In this document: one piece after another, positions 36,101-51,100 of the stretch
How the letters are laid out: every line of letters begins with the position of its first letter
How positions within the stretch are numbered: position 1 is the first letter of the stretch
Source: Acorus gramineus
Taxonomy: Eukaryota; Streptophyta; Magnoliopsida; Acorales; Acoraceae
Length of the DNA: 64,000 nucleotides
Assembly: GCA_030737835.1 (NCBI GenBank)
Contig: CM060848.1
Location: 14,697,254 to 14,761,253, forward strand
Direction: 5' to 3'
Made by a program: the position numbers and the translations under genes
Notes under the pieces: generated by a model
Database searches by the model: none
Told to the model about the DNA's origin: nothing
The model's input: the letters and a program-made list of their open reading frames with translations, nothing else

Positions 36101-39100
36101 GGTTGTGGATTGTCTTTATTGACAACAAGCTTTGGTTAAATGATTATCATTTTTCATTGCCTGAGCTAAATTATGGTGAAATACCTATTCACTGTATTCA
36201 GTATAAAATGTGAAAATATATCTGTCTCTTTGATGGTTCTAATATTCTATATGAAATCTCCTACCTTCAATTATATATATTGCAATCCTAGTTGTTCTCC
36301 TTGTATTAGGGCAGATGGTATCCAGTCACCATTTTTTCCTGCAAAAGTTGTGGAATTCATTAGATTGATGTGAAAGTAGTCTGTTTTGCAAAAATCCATT
36401 ATATCTTTCGAACACGAATAGTTTGTCTTCATTGCTGACCTGCAATTTTTTCATGCCAGATAGAGTTTTCGGGCCTACAACCACAACACGTCATGTCTAT
36501 GATGTTGCTGCTCAGCATGTTGTTAGTGGTGCAATGGAGGGCGTAAATGGTAAGTGATGTGCCTTTTTTTTTGTGATGAGTGCTTTTGTGTTTCTTTGGT
36601 GCAAGTGAGATTGATATGCATTATTTTTGACAAGTGTTTTGGTGCTCCTTTTGTGCAAAGGAGTTGAGATCTAACATGCATTGCCTATATGTCTTTTACT
36701 CTCTTTGAAATTGTATTTCTGTTTTTTGTACAATTAGTGACATCTTCTCATAAGAACTGGTATGATCCATGAACATGTTGAAAAGATTTGGATATATGTG
36801 ATGTGGTAATAAAATGATATGGATTATTACTGTATTCTGAGTATGGATGCTAGGATAGGATATGACGAAGTATCATCGTATGCAAAATATTTAGAAATCC
36901 CTTCTCTTTTTGTTCAGGGGCTTCTTTTTGAATAAGATTGCTTCTATCATTTTTCTCAAAAAAAAAAAACTGTTATCTCATGTCGTTTGCTGGAATTTGG
37001 AATAAACACAAAAAAAAAAATAACAGTTTTCTTCCAGGAGTGGGGTATTTTTTGCACCGGAGAGCCGTATTTTGTATTTGGGAGGCCGCATTTTCATTGA
37101 GAAGTAGTGTGTCTTTTGTTGGCCGTGCCTGACCCCTTTAGATTTTTGTCTAAAGGAGGCGGTCATGGGGCCATTCTTTTTATCCTGTACCTTTGAAATT
37201 TGGGCTTCGCCCTATTTATAATATGGGAGGTAGCCCACCATTCAATTAAAAAAAAAAGGGTTTTCTAAATGACAGTAGTAGCAGAATTCTAAATATTCCC
37301 ATTGGTTTGAGTGGTCAGACCATGTGGATTAGTTATAAAATGAAAATGAAATTTCATGGGAACTCCATGCTTTCTAGCTGTAACACCTGGGATGCCTTGC
37401 TTAATCTATAGCATATGGATGACTAACAAAAGTTAGTAGTTTGTCTTATTTTTGTTTATTTAATAAATATTTGAAGAAACATGCAATGAACCGTTCATAT
37501 CGACATAAATTCAATGTGATATTTTGTCAATAAATGCAAAATACTTATTTACATAATTTAAGCATTACTAATGGAAGGCTGGTGCATGCCTGGAGTTATG
37601 TTAATTTTCTAGAATGGTGTATTGGGTTTATGGAATCAAATTGTATAAATCGCGACCACAAGTTTGTGTAACAATCCAATGAATTGGAAAACAAATATTT
37701 TGAAAAAAGGTGGACAAATCTACCACTCTATATTAAACAACTTGGAATTTAATTCTCCAGATTTCTTCTTTATTTTTCCAACTCTCCCTTTACATTACAT
37801 TTTCCCTGTTACCATGTAGCATTTTTGGTTACATGTTATTTTCTTACTTTATTTTACAGAATCATGTAGCTGATATGATATTATCCTTTTGTAGGGACAA
37901 TCTTTGCTTATGGTTGTGACAAGTAGTGGGAATTACGTTAATTTTCTAGAATGGTGTATTGGTTTATGGAATCACCTTATATAAATCACGACCACAAGTT
38001 TGTGTTTAACAATTCAATGAATTGGAAAAAAAAAATATTTTGAAAAAAGGTGGACAAATCTACCACGATATATTAAACAACTTGGAATTTAAATGTCCAG
38101 ATTTCCTCTTTATTTTTCCAACTCTCCCTTTACATTACGTTTTCCCTGTTACCATGTAACATTTTTGGTTACATGTTATTTTCTTACTTTATTTTACAGA
38201 ATCATGTAGCTGATATGATATTATCCTTTTATAGGGACAATCTTTGCTTATGGTGTGACAAGTAGTGGGAAGACTCATACGATGCAAGTAAGCTCATTGT
38301 TCTTTCACTTTTTTGAAACCACACAGTTAATTTTCCTGTTTGGTTGTCAATATTTGTGGTGCAATGGACCTAGTTTTCTGGTGCTGTGGGTAAACCTTAG
38401 AGTGTGTGTGTGTGTTCATGTATGTTTAAATGTTGAGAAAATAGATTTTGGCTTTCCATTCTATAAATTATTTTTTTTATCACTTACGTAAAACAAGCTA
38501 GCTGAGTTGACTCCACTTGTCTTTGGTTTATCTACATATGAGACCAGATCTGAATGCTCGAGTGTGTGTGTGTGTTCTCATGTGTGTATAAATGCTGAGA
38601 AAATAGATTTTGTTTTTCCATTTTATAAAAAAAAATTTATCACTCATGTAAAACAAGCTAGCTGAGTTGACTCCACCTGTCTTTGGTTTATTCTACACAT
38701 GAGACCAGATCTGAATGCTCAGGCTTCACATTTATAATAATAATCCTTAAACTTGGGCTTTGGTCTGGATTATACTGAATTGAGCTCTGAACTCAAACAA
38801 GCTTGGTTGGCACATTGACAGCCCTTGGTTGCTAGCTGTTCACAAGTTTTATATGAGCCAGAGCTAAATTTTTGTCAAATATTTCAATAATGTCAAATAA
38901 CATGGTTTTTTAGTATGTTGATGGTATTTTGTTAGAGGTGGGTCTTGAAACGTATGGATGGGCTTAGATACACTGACACCTAGCATGTTTTGGTCTCAGA
39001 ATTAGAGGTGCAGAAGGAGAAGACTTCTTAAATTTTGTTTTGGGACTAAGAGATGGTTGAGCAAGAATACCTTGGTATATCAGGTGGAAAGACATTCAAC

Positions 39101-42100
39101 ATGCCATTATGGAAAGGAGGGATTTTTTTTTTTTGAGATAAAGATAGGAACTTTTATTAATTAAAAGCCCCCGAATAAGAGGAGACGAGGGATCTCCAGA
39201 CAAGCAAAAATAATAAAATTCGATTAGGATAAAAACTCTCAATAGAAAAAAAATACATAGAACTAATTCCTCACAAACCAAGAATGACCCATAATCGTGG
39301 AAGGATTATCCACTTGGAGAATTATCTCCACCCAATCCCTTAGCACATATGATGTTTGCTCCCAATTATTCTCCACATACACCCTCTTTTTTTTTTTTGA
39401 AGAGACCTTCATTCCGAGTCAACCAAATACACCAATATACCACATGAGGAATAAGCCACTAAAATTTAGCTTCATTACTACGATCGCTTTTCTTCCTTCG
39501 TTGACGGAAAATATTCCACCTCATCAATATTAAGGAAGCAAAAAGTCGAACCAAATAGCCTTCACAACCAGCTCCCAAATCGACATAATGAAAGGGCATC
39601 TAAAGAATTAATGGCTCCTATCCTCCTTGGCATCCCCGCATAGCAAACAAGTAGTATCACTATCATGAGCCCATTGATCAATTGACCTTGGTGAGGACTT
39701 TGTCTAAAGAAAGGAGCCACATGAAAGCCCTTATTTTTAAAGGCGCAAGAGCCCCCCAAATCAGATTGTGGACTTTAGCAGTTGGAATAGGAGAAATTTC
39801 GTTATTGATCTTCCTGTAAAGGGTTTTCACAGAGAATCCAAGTTGAGGGGCCAACTGCCATTTCACCATATCTTCATCTTCCAGATTTAAGTCGACACCT
39901 TGAAGAAAATAAGTGATAAAATATAGATGATGGGTACCCTGAATTATATGGGAGATATTAGATGATTGCAGATTACTGGACTTCAATGCTTGGCTGGAGG
40001 CTTTTCCATTATGGTACGCTTGGTCGGAAAGTAGTAGTTGATGAAATATAGATGATGGATTGATGGGTACCCTGAATTGGTTTGTCCATTTTAGTCTGTC
40101 AGGAAGAACAAGTGAATTTTGAGGGAAGAACCCTGTAGCTAATGGAGGTGATGGCAGAAGAGAAGGAAGTGCTGATTCAGTTTCACCCAACTGCAATATG
40201 TGAGAAGGTGATGATGATTTAAGGTGAATGGAGAATTGTAATCTCAGAGATATTACTGACAGGAATAGTGAAATTTTTATAGCACTTGTAATTGGGAATA
40301 CAAGTTAAACGGGAACAATGAAGAGTTCTTTTGGAGGATATTGAGCATTCTGATGCTATTTTTTCTTTAATGCATCATAATTTTTGCAATCTAAAATAAG
40401 CCATTTTTGGAATAAGCCATTTTTGTAATTCAACTTGATATATTATTCTAGTTCTGTTTTATCAAAAAAGATATTGTTGTTCTCTGTGACCTGTAAAATT
40501 TTGTTTCTTTCTTGCTTTTGTATGTATGCATGTACTCGTAAATCATAATATAATTTTTTTTTCCTTTTGCATTGATGCACAGAACCAAAAATAGTCAGTG
40601 TAGGGATTTATTGAGTAATCACTTTTCAAAACTAAATAAATACAATTGCAGGGTGATCAGAGGTCTCCTGGTGTTATTCCCTTGGCTGTGAAGGATGCAT
40701 TTAGTATCATACAGGAGGTAACTGGGTAACATTGGTATTTATAAGCCTTCAATTTTGCAAAGCTATATATTCAACGTATTACATTTCGTTGTTCCAGACT
40801 CCGAGCCGGGAGTTTCTCCTCCGCGTGTCATATTTGGAGATTTATAATGAGGTCTGTTCTGTTCTCGTTCTTTGTGTTTTTTCTTACTCATTGTTTATAT
40901 CCTGTAGAAATTAGCTGGTTATAGCCCTACTCTAGTTTACTTCCATACAATGTGAAAAATGTATTTGTAAGGTGTTTAAAATTTCTTGTCACGAGTTACA
41001 GAACTCCAGTTCTTGGTTTATCATGTCTTTCGTTTTAGAAAATTCAGTAGATCTGTTGTGAGGTCATTTAATCAGCTTCACAAAACTAGATTATTTTAGT
41101 TTCTCCCTGATCAGCTCTTTTTTTACAGACAATCAAATTCATAAATGCATGGTTGAGCAATGGTGTGACAACATTGATCAAACTTAAACCCTGGATTTTT
41201 GGTTACCAATATTTGCTTTTAATATTTCATTTTTGTTTCTGCCCATCAATATTAATTCTCATTTTAGTATACTTAATTAAAACCCAATGTTCTCTTGTCA
41301 ACTTTTCCATGGTTTATCTTTGGAAGAATTTCCAAATGAATGAACAAATGTGATTGTTTGTACCATCTATTTATTTACTTATTCATCCAAGTCTTTCCCA
41401 TTTCAGATCATTAATGATTTACTAAATCCAGCAGGCCAGAATCTTAGAGTCAGAGAGGATTATCAGGTTATACTTTCTCTTATTGCTCAGAAATTCCCTT
41501 TTTTTTAAATTATTTTCATATCATCTTAAAATCGGTTCATCATGTGTACATGTTACTCTGCTCACATGGACTTCTGCATTACAGGGAACTTTTGTTGAGG
41601 GAATCAAGGAGGAAGTTGTTCTGTCTCCTGCCCATGCCCTGTCACTCATAGCAGCTGGAGAAGGTAGCCTTTTTTATTCATATGATCTTTTTCTTTTTTG
41701 TTGGTTGTTCCTCACATTCACTACTGCAGTCCCAGGTGCCTTCCACACTCTTGAGTGCTTGATATTTCATGCATGTAGATGCTCCATTAAAGTGCTCAAA
41801 ATTCTTAGAGAAGTGGATTTTCCATTAGTTGCCTTTATTCGACCATTGATTTATTATTAATTACTGTAGTTAAAAAATGTGAAAACATTTTCCATCGTAC
41901 CCCACTATATAAATTTTTGTATGTGAAAATGTATTTTTAAATGTTACTTTGGATCATGTATCAAACTAAGTGTTTTCATCTAGTTGTGCTTCATAACCAT
42001 AAGCATCGCCACCATTGTTGCTGTCACCTTTGTGGTCATTGGAATTGTAGACAAATTTATTTTGGATTTTGATGGAATTTGGGGAATTTTTTTTTTTTTT

Positions 42101-45100
42101 TGGTGAGGGGAGAGGGGGGGGGGGGGGGTGTATTTATAGGTTTATGAATATTAAGGACTAATTTTTTTTGAAGAAAGGAGGTGAGGGTGAGTGGGTTGGC
42201 AGGAACACCTACAGCCCTCCTTCGATAGGGCCCACTCCCAATACCAAACGAAGTGTAAGCAACTTGAAATTCAACTACTGTTTGTTTAGGTGGGTTCTTG
42301 GTCTCCAACAGGTCCAACAATTACTCTTCAATAATTTTTTTAAGTTACCGGATTTGATTGGCTGATCTGACGTGATATCAGCGATATACCATGAGAAATT
42401 GATATATCGCTGACGTTAACAGTTTTTCGTAAAAAAAATGATAATACCACTGTTTTTATTAATTTTTGAGGAAAATCAATATATCAATCATGAATTTGAT
42501 ATATTGATTGATATTTTAAATTTTGACCTCACCCCACTGGGCCTTTTTGATTGTTGGGTTTCCATCTAGCCAACTTGGCTTTGATACCAAATGTATTGCC
42601 CTATGTTGCGTTGCCCCTAAGCAGGATCATGGATTTAAAATGTATCTTGATGCGTAAGAGTTGTGCTCAGATATAATAATTTATTATCTTTCTTTGCTAG
42701 GCGATGTGGGACTAAATCATGTCGTTGACCTCACCTCTCCCTATTCAACATGGTTTTTTTGGACTCTTGAACTTTCATCTCAGCTCAACCTCCCTCGTGG
42801 GCCCAACGTCCTTCTTGTGGTCCTGTACCCAATCCACGTAATAAAGAATATGCTTTGATAGTAAATCTTCCATTTTATGACTGATAAGCTGGGTTTTTTT
42901 TTTTTTTTGCGCTAAGGATCTCATAACAGATCCCTTTGTTGCTTGTCTATTGGTTTCCAAGAATTTGGCATCATGTATAGAGAGTTGATATCAAGTTGTC
43001 AGCCAGTCATAAAACTACATCTACCTTCTTGTGATGCTTTTAATTTCTTCAAGATGTGTTTCATGATGATCCCATCTTGATTTGCCGATTTTTTTTTTCT
43101 TTTTTGTTTTCACCTTTAGATGTTAATCTTATTATGTGTTTACTGATAATATTTTTTATGCAGTGTGATTGCTATTAGTCCTTTGATTATTTGCACAATT
43201 TTTAATGAATCAAGTTTCTTTCCTTATGCTGCTGCTGATGCAAATGGTTTTGGGTTTATGACAGAGCACAGACATGTGGGATCCAATAATTTTAATCTAC
43301 AAAGCAGCAGAAGCCATACAATATTTACACTGGTATATGAACTATGATGCGACCACTCTGTCTTTCTACTTGTATGCAAACAAAGAAATATTATGTGTGA
43401 TACAAAAAAAATTGAAAGATTTTATGTAACACTAAGATGTGGGAAAGATTTATTTCAGTTCCTTATTTTGGTATTTGTTTACCCAATCGAGAATATATAG
43501 GTTATATTGTTTCCTCAAAGCATGCAAGTAAGGTGGACTAATTAATTCTGTAATATATTGGATGTGAATCATTGTCCTGCAAATATTGGATTGTGTCATG
43601 ATTAGGGTCATTGTCAATTGAATAGCTCTAATTGGAGCCATTTGTTCTTCTAGAATAAGAAACATTCAAGTTTTCCCCATTTGGCATTTATTTTTCTTGT
43701 TTCTGTTTCATAGGTTTTGTTTATGTATAATACCTTCTCTCTGTTTTATTGCTAACAGACAATAGAGAGCAGCCCTTGTGGTGAATATGGTGATGGAGAA
43801 GCAGTAAACCTTTCACAGCTTGTATGTTATATTTACTTTTCCTTGCGCTCAGCACTCTCTAACCGCTTAGACTTGGCTTTATTTTGTTTTCTCTCTCTAT
43901 TGAGCAGATTGATTGTTCCATTATACATAATGGATCAGAGATTCCAATTTGTTTTTGTTCTTCCTTATTGTCAAATTATTTTGTGATTACTTATATAATT
44001 TTACTTATATCTGCAGAACCTCATCGATCTGGCAGGTTCAGAGAGCTCAAAAGCTGAAACTTCTGGTTTACGTAGAAAAGAGGGGTCATACATAAACAAG
44101 AGCCTATTAACACTTGGAACGGTAAGGCCTCAAGCATGGTTCTTTGTTTTTCTTGGTGTTGCACATGCTTAAATTGCAATATTGCAATAGTTTTTGTCTC
44201 ACGTTATCTTGTGATATTTAAAATTCCTTAAGGGCTTGTAATTACAAATATTTAACTAATGCTTTGGTAATATAATATGTAGTTGATGTACATATTACAT
44301 GATGAACTGGTGTATGAGCTGGTTGATGTACATATTACATGAAATCTATGATGGGCAACTGAACATATTTTGCATTGATGCCCTTCTTACTGCCATTTAA
44401 TATAAACAGATCCATCCACTCGCATTTACATGGCTGTTCATTGCATATTCATTTGTCTATATCAAACATATTTGGGTAAGGAGCTTATTTATAATTGAAC
44501 AAGATTGGAAACATATGAAATCTGAAAACTCCTGAAAGTTAATTATTGTGTTGTATAAGGATAGACACTTATGCGCTGTTGTTGGGGACAGCACCAATGC
44601 ACAGACATATGTTGACCCCTTTTTTTCTTGAAAAGAGGGTGGGAACAATTATGTGAATGAAAATTGCCATTCAAATAAAAGGCTACGAGGGATCTCCGTA
44701 ACAACAAAAATAGAAACCGAAAAAGGGAGATGGGAAAACTCCAGGAGGAGAAAACCTTTCAAATTAAGTTCTTAAATTGCATGCGTGTAAGGTGGGCCTA
44801 ATTTTATTTTTACAACTGGCCACATCTACACTTGTATTGATGTGGAATATGTTAGTCTTGCAGGTCATTGCAAAATTAACTGATGGAAAGGCCACACATA
44901 TTCCATACAGAGACTCAAAGTTAACTCGGCTCCTTCAATCTTCTCTAAGTGGTCAGGGACGTGTATCTGTAAGTTTTAGCATACAGAAACTTCTGAAACC
45001 GGGGCCAGACAGTGGAACAATTTCTAAACTGACTGCTGCTTTTCAATCCACAGCTTATTTGTACTGTTACCCCTTCCTCAAGCAATTCAGAAGAGACACA

Positions 45101-48100
45101 CAACACTATGAAGTTTGCACACCGTGCAAAACACATTGAAATTCAAGCTTCACAAAACAAAGTATGTAGGCAGTTTCCATTTATGGTCTTCAGGATACGG
45201 GATTGATATCATGACAAGGATGCCCATTATTGTTCTCTAAGAACAGCTCACACTACACACACACAGAAGTTTGTTTTCTATGAGACATTTTAATATATAG
45301 AAAAACTTGCAACCATGAGATGAATAATTATAAAAACCATGTTGAATAATGTAAAATATGCAAATTTGGCAATTTGTATGTGGTGAAGAGAATTGTGGCC
45401 ACATTGTAGGGCATTGTCCTTGAAATGAGTAGATACATATTCTACAGAATTACTGTTTCTTGTGATGAACTCTTATTGAAAAAATCATCACAATTAACAC
45501 GTGTTTCTGGTAGATGATTTGGACAAAGATCCATTCAGATTTTTTTCTGACTTCATTTTATTTTTCATGCTTTTCACTACTTTTTGCTTCACTCTATTTT
45601 GCTTATCAAGTTCTGTACCCAGTTTTCTTGTTATGAATTAACATGAATATGATATGTAATGCAGATTATTGATGAGAAATCTCTCATTAAAAAGTATCAG
45701 AATGAGATCCGCAGTTTAAGGGAAGAGCTAGAGCAGCTGAAAAGGGGAATTGTGACCATCACTCCTCTAAAAGATGTTGGTGATGATGATATTGTCATCT
45801 TGAAACAGAAGGTATTTCCAAGAATTTTTTGGAATTCCGGTAGTTTTTTCTTGGATTTTATGCTTTGAGGGGTAGGACTCATAGATTTCCATATCCCAAA
45901 ATATTTTATCAGAGAACTGTTTTGTTTATGTTCTTCAGGTGTAATTGGTTTTATTTAGCACAATCATCAAACTCCATGAGATCTTTAATTATATTCTCAG
46001 CAACTGTCTTTGAAGTGTATTGAAGTTTGAAGTTTGACATCAATTTTCAACATGGTGGTTACTTACACTGCTCCTTTAAATTGAAATTTTTTTTTTTAAC
46101 CGAGGTCATTCATCTTATTCATCTTCAACATTCTCTCTTTATACACACACACTACACGCGCGCGCGCGCGCACGCACACACACTAAGAGAATGGAATCGT
46201 ATCAGTCAGTAAGAAGGAAGTCCAAAAAAGAAACTGGGTAGCGGTAGAAGAGGCATCTACTGCAAACCTGGTCCCCAAAACCTCACTCCTCAATCAACCA
46301 TTTTCCTCCCACAAAGCCCGCTCTACTAGCCCCAGCACAACACAGTCCCCCTAGTTTCTGATGAAATTTCAAGAGCTCCAAACATTATCTTGAGGTTGAA
46401 TGTCCTTGCTTCATGGGAGCTGTGACCTATCAGAACTGGAGTCTTTAGTCTATGCAATGGTTTGATAATTTTATTTTTTACACTGCTGTCTTACATTGGG
46501 ATTTTTTTTTTAAAGTAAGGTCATCCTTTTTCAATATTTATCTAAGGTTGAAAGTCCTTTCTTCAAGAGAGCTGTGGCCTAGAAACTTGGATCTTTTGAA
46601 TCTTTGTAGTCTATGCTATAGTTTGATAATCTTATTATCTTTGGTTTTATTTTTGCCAAGTCACTTGCATGTCTCTTCATTTATTAATGCTATCATGTTT
46701 GAATTTATGTTTTGTTGACACAATGGAATATTAAGGGGTTAACCTACAGCCGGAAGAGAGTTTCATTAAATTGTATTTTTTCTATCCAACACACTGGTTT
46801 ATCCCTTTGTAGTTATATTTTTTAAGGATAACTTTTGCTCCATTATCTGTTCTGAAGAATTCTACTCTTGTCATTCTAAATTTAATTATTGGAAGGAAAT
46901 ATTTTTCTAAATTTAATTTAAATCTTTATGTAATTAAGCACGTGTCATTAATTTATATATTATTTATAGATTTGACACCACGTGATAATTATTGTAATGT
47001 TGAATTAAAAACTATCCTTTGTACCACCAGTTGGAAGATTTCATTACCTCTTATGGTTGTCACAAAGCCTTTCATCTCTCAATCAGAATTCTGAAATATC
47101 AATATCAAAATACAACAGTAGGCTTGGTGGCCTTCTGCTTGGAGGAATCCTTTCTTTTGGGCTTTTGTTATTTCCTTTTTCTTTTGCTTTGTTTTCCTCA
47201 TTTATTTTCCTTTCTTTGTTTTAGGAGATCGTCATCTCCATTTGTTTTAGGGGCATCAGTTTCTTCATGATTGTTCCAATCCTTCATTCAAAAATTAATA
47301 ATAAATATATATATATAAAATAGATATAACTGCACTAGTTCATTGTTTCCATTAGCAAGCATTTTTTAAAATGAAATCTGACTTAATTTAAAGTGCATGA
47401 TCTTAATCTGAACTGTATAGTAAATTTGGATAATAACAAAATGAATTTGACAATTAAAGGGAAAGTCTTTCAGGACATCAGATAAAATTGGAATGATATA
47501 GAGAAGATTAGCATGGCCTTGCACAAGGATGATGACACACAAATAAAAAAACTGTCTAATTTTGTCAAAAAAAGAACAATGGGAAAATCTTTGGATATGA
47601 ACAAGAGAACAGTGTTATTGAGTGGTGAAATGTGGGCAGAGTTGGGGTGTTTTGATCCTTTTATGTGTAATTTTTGAAATTCCCAATTTTTTATTTTATT
47701 TAATTCTTTGGACATGCTATGATATGAAAAGCTAGAAGATGGTCAAGTCAAGTTGCAGTCCAGGTTGGAGCAAGAAGAAGAAGCGAAAGCAGCATTACTC
47801 GCAAGGATACAGCGGTTAACAAAACTAATTTTGGTGTCCACCAAAGCAACACAGTCATCAAGTTTTCCGCAACGTCCTTGTTCGCGCAGAAGACATTCTT
47901 TTGGGGAAGAGGAGGTTTAGTATATTGAACTTCTCACACATTTCTTTTTCTCCTTTGAATTTTAAACTACACCACTTAAAGTTTGTCAATGAATAACAAC
48001 CTTCAAGTCTAATCTAATTATTAATTAATATTTTATTTAAATTAAATGATGTAAATTTTTTATTCTTCAATTGTAGCTTGACTGATGATTATCTTTTACA

Positions 48101-51100
48101 CAAACAGCTCGCTTATTTGCCATACAAAAGAAGAGACCTGATCATAGATAATGAAAGTGTTGACTTGTACGTGTCCATGGAAGGATATGGTGAGACCGTT
48201 GATGATACATCTAAGGAGGAGAAGAGAGGCCGCAAGCACGGACTACTAAATTGGTTCAAGCTGCGGGTACGCATTAATTAATTATTTGTTATTCTTAGGG
48301 GTGGTTGAACAAGGAGTTGTTTTACTCTCCATGCCGTCATCCATTAACTAAAGTTTTTGTTTTTCCTTATATTATCACATTTATATCCTCTGCTTGTAAT
48401 CTTATCTCACAAAGTGAATGCTAACAGCAGGATAATAGATAAAACATGCTGTCTGGGGCTACCTAATAGGGTGTGTAAATAAAAACTCTGAAGTAGGAGC
48501 AGCAGCACAAGATGTGTAAAGTTAATAGGCTATAATAGCTTCAATCAATAGTTGACTGAATATTTTTTGTGGCCAATTTGAGGAAGGACATGGGACATTT
48601 TGATGTTACCCTGACATTGGATGACGCGGGGTAACAGGTTCTAACTCTGGAATATATTGAGAAAAATTCCTTGATGATGGTGATTATGATGTGGTGATGA
48701 AGCCTCTTTGTCAACTCATAATACCAAAGCATGTTGCACATCAATCATATTAAGTTTTGAACTATAAGAACAGTTGCCTCCGCTAGTCTGCCAGGGGATG
48801 GCTTAATTCAAATAATAAAAAGAAAAAAAGAACAGTTGATCTGCCATCATTTCCCTTCTTGCCACTTGCCCATGTGAAAAGGGAATTTTACAGTAAAATC
48901 ATCATATTGTTTTTATTTTTGTGTTCTTATTCTTGAGTGATATTGTATAAATATTCTATCTTCTTTTCCGCTTTTAAAAATTGTTCATGTATCTTTCATG
49001 AATTCCAAGAGTTTCAAAATATGCATTGTTGGCCCGCAATGGAGACCATGTGAAGTTCCATTATTGATTATATTTTAGACATTGTTTAACATCATTTTCT
49101 TGCCCAACATAGTTGATATCGTCATGTTTGTGGTACTCGTCATATTCTTATTCTAGGTTTCCATATATGGCACTCTTTTTTTCTTGTTAGAATCCTGATT
49201 TCGTAGTTGTAAATGATAGTTATGGAACAAACTTTTTCTGCAATACCTTTGTTTATTCCTTCTAAACATGCTGGCAGTTATGCTGTGTCACATGACCAAA
49301 CTCATTGCTGGTGCATGTGACCCACATATAGCCTTATTAGATGCTGAAATTAACGGAAACTGCTTCCAATCTGCTGTAACTGCAATATTTTTCCTACTTG
49401 TGAAGAAGAGAGAAAAACTTTTATCTTTTATTTATATGTATGAACATACAATTCCCTTTTATTTTATTGATGAAACTATATGTGGGTCACATGCACCAGC
49501 AATGAGCTTGTACAATCTGTGAATTTAGATTCTAGAACTTAGAACTTTGTTGTTCTAATAACTGTAGAACTCCATTTCCAGAAACGTGATAGTGGTGGTG
49601 CAACATTGATAAGCAGTGATGGAGAAAAATCAAGTGGAATCAAGTCAGTTACCCCACGTTCAATTCCGCAAGCAGAAAGCATAAACTGTCCTACAGAACC
49701 CAGAAATTCAAATTCTTTAATTTCAGAAGGAACCCCTTCTGCAGATATTTTATCTGAGATTGCCTGTGATAAAGATGTTCCAGATGATAGTTTTTCTGCA
49801 CAAGAAACTCCTACGGTAAATTTTCATACCTATCTTCTTATTTTTAAACTGACATTTATCCTGTGTGGTGATTGTATATGGCCATGTGTACCAACCCCAT
49901 TTTTTAAATATATTTACCCTAAATACAAGTTGAAATCATTTTATTGCACAAGAGTTTATATTATACTTTCAATAAAAAAAATTATATGATTTTTAATACA
50001 AAATCATATATTGCAGTTATATTTTATATTAGCGTGCAAATATTGTGGTTTATTGTTGACTTCTGTTTATAATGTGTTGATGTGTACATTCTTTCAAAAA
50101 AAAAAAAAAACCGTGTTGATGTGTACTCTGGCATGCACTCTGTTCTTGCTTGTTGCATCCATTATGTATGTCATGCCAATCAATATTGCAGCTGAAGTCC
50201 ATGAAATATGTAGTGACACAAATGATATTTCGTTGCATATGAGAAAAACCTGAAAATCATCAATATATTTTCAAACAATGATATTCCGTCTAATATACAT
50301 ATGATGTGGTTGTGGCATGTATTGACGAAATATTGTTGTGGCTGTGAAGCTGTGACAATGTTGCCACATAATTTGGTAGTGATGTTGCAACATAAGGGGG
50401 CAATGGCCCACTACATACATGTTTAGAATAGGCAGTGCCTTGGACATGAAGAGTTTGTTCTCCCATGCACTATAACATTATGTGCAAATGTACGCGTGAT
50501 CATGATTTAAGCAATTTGATTAGTTTTTTTGTAGAGCATGATTTAAATTCACAGAAGAGAGTATGATTGATGGTGTAGGTCGGTCCGATGTGGTCAGTTA
50601 TAACTCAATATTTGAAGAATGGTGGTGTCCACCAATTGTATTAAGTTGTTAAAAAGATAGAATTTTCAACCTGATGTTTTTATGCGAAGCATTGCATGTA
50701 ACTATTTTCTCTCAACAATCGAATATGAGTAAATGGTCGCTGATTTAGTGGCTAGTAAAGTATATGGTTGTGAGAGACTACAGAGAGGTGCACTGCACTT
50801 TGCTTTATCAGAATATAGACTTTGATATTCCTGTATTAAACATGTATCTTGGGCCTTGGCTATAAGTGATGACATATCTAATATACATCAGATAGATGAC
50901 ACACCAATAGGGTGAAAAAAAAATTGATTGTGGGAAAATCCATACGCTATATGAACATGGGAGTGAACTAAATTGACAGGAGTAGATGACATGTAAAGAG
51001 AAATATCCCAACTGTATTGCCATCATAGAGCTGGTGCTATTTGATAAGTGATAAAGAAAACATTTTTTGTGAAAAATCTATACAAAATTCTCTAATCTTG

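Noticed and set aside
42300-42430. GATATCAGCGATAT / ATATATCGCTGACG inverted motif as a possible small-RNA hairpin
   Set aside because: The pairing is short and interrupted, and no mature plant miRNA sequence is recognisable in it.
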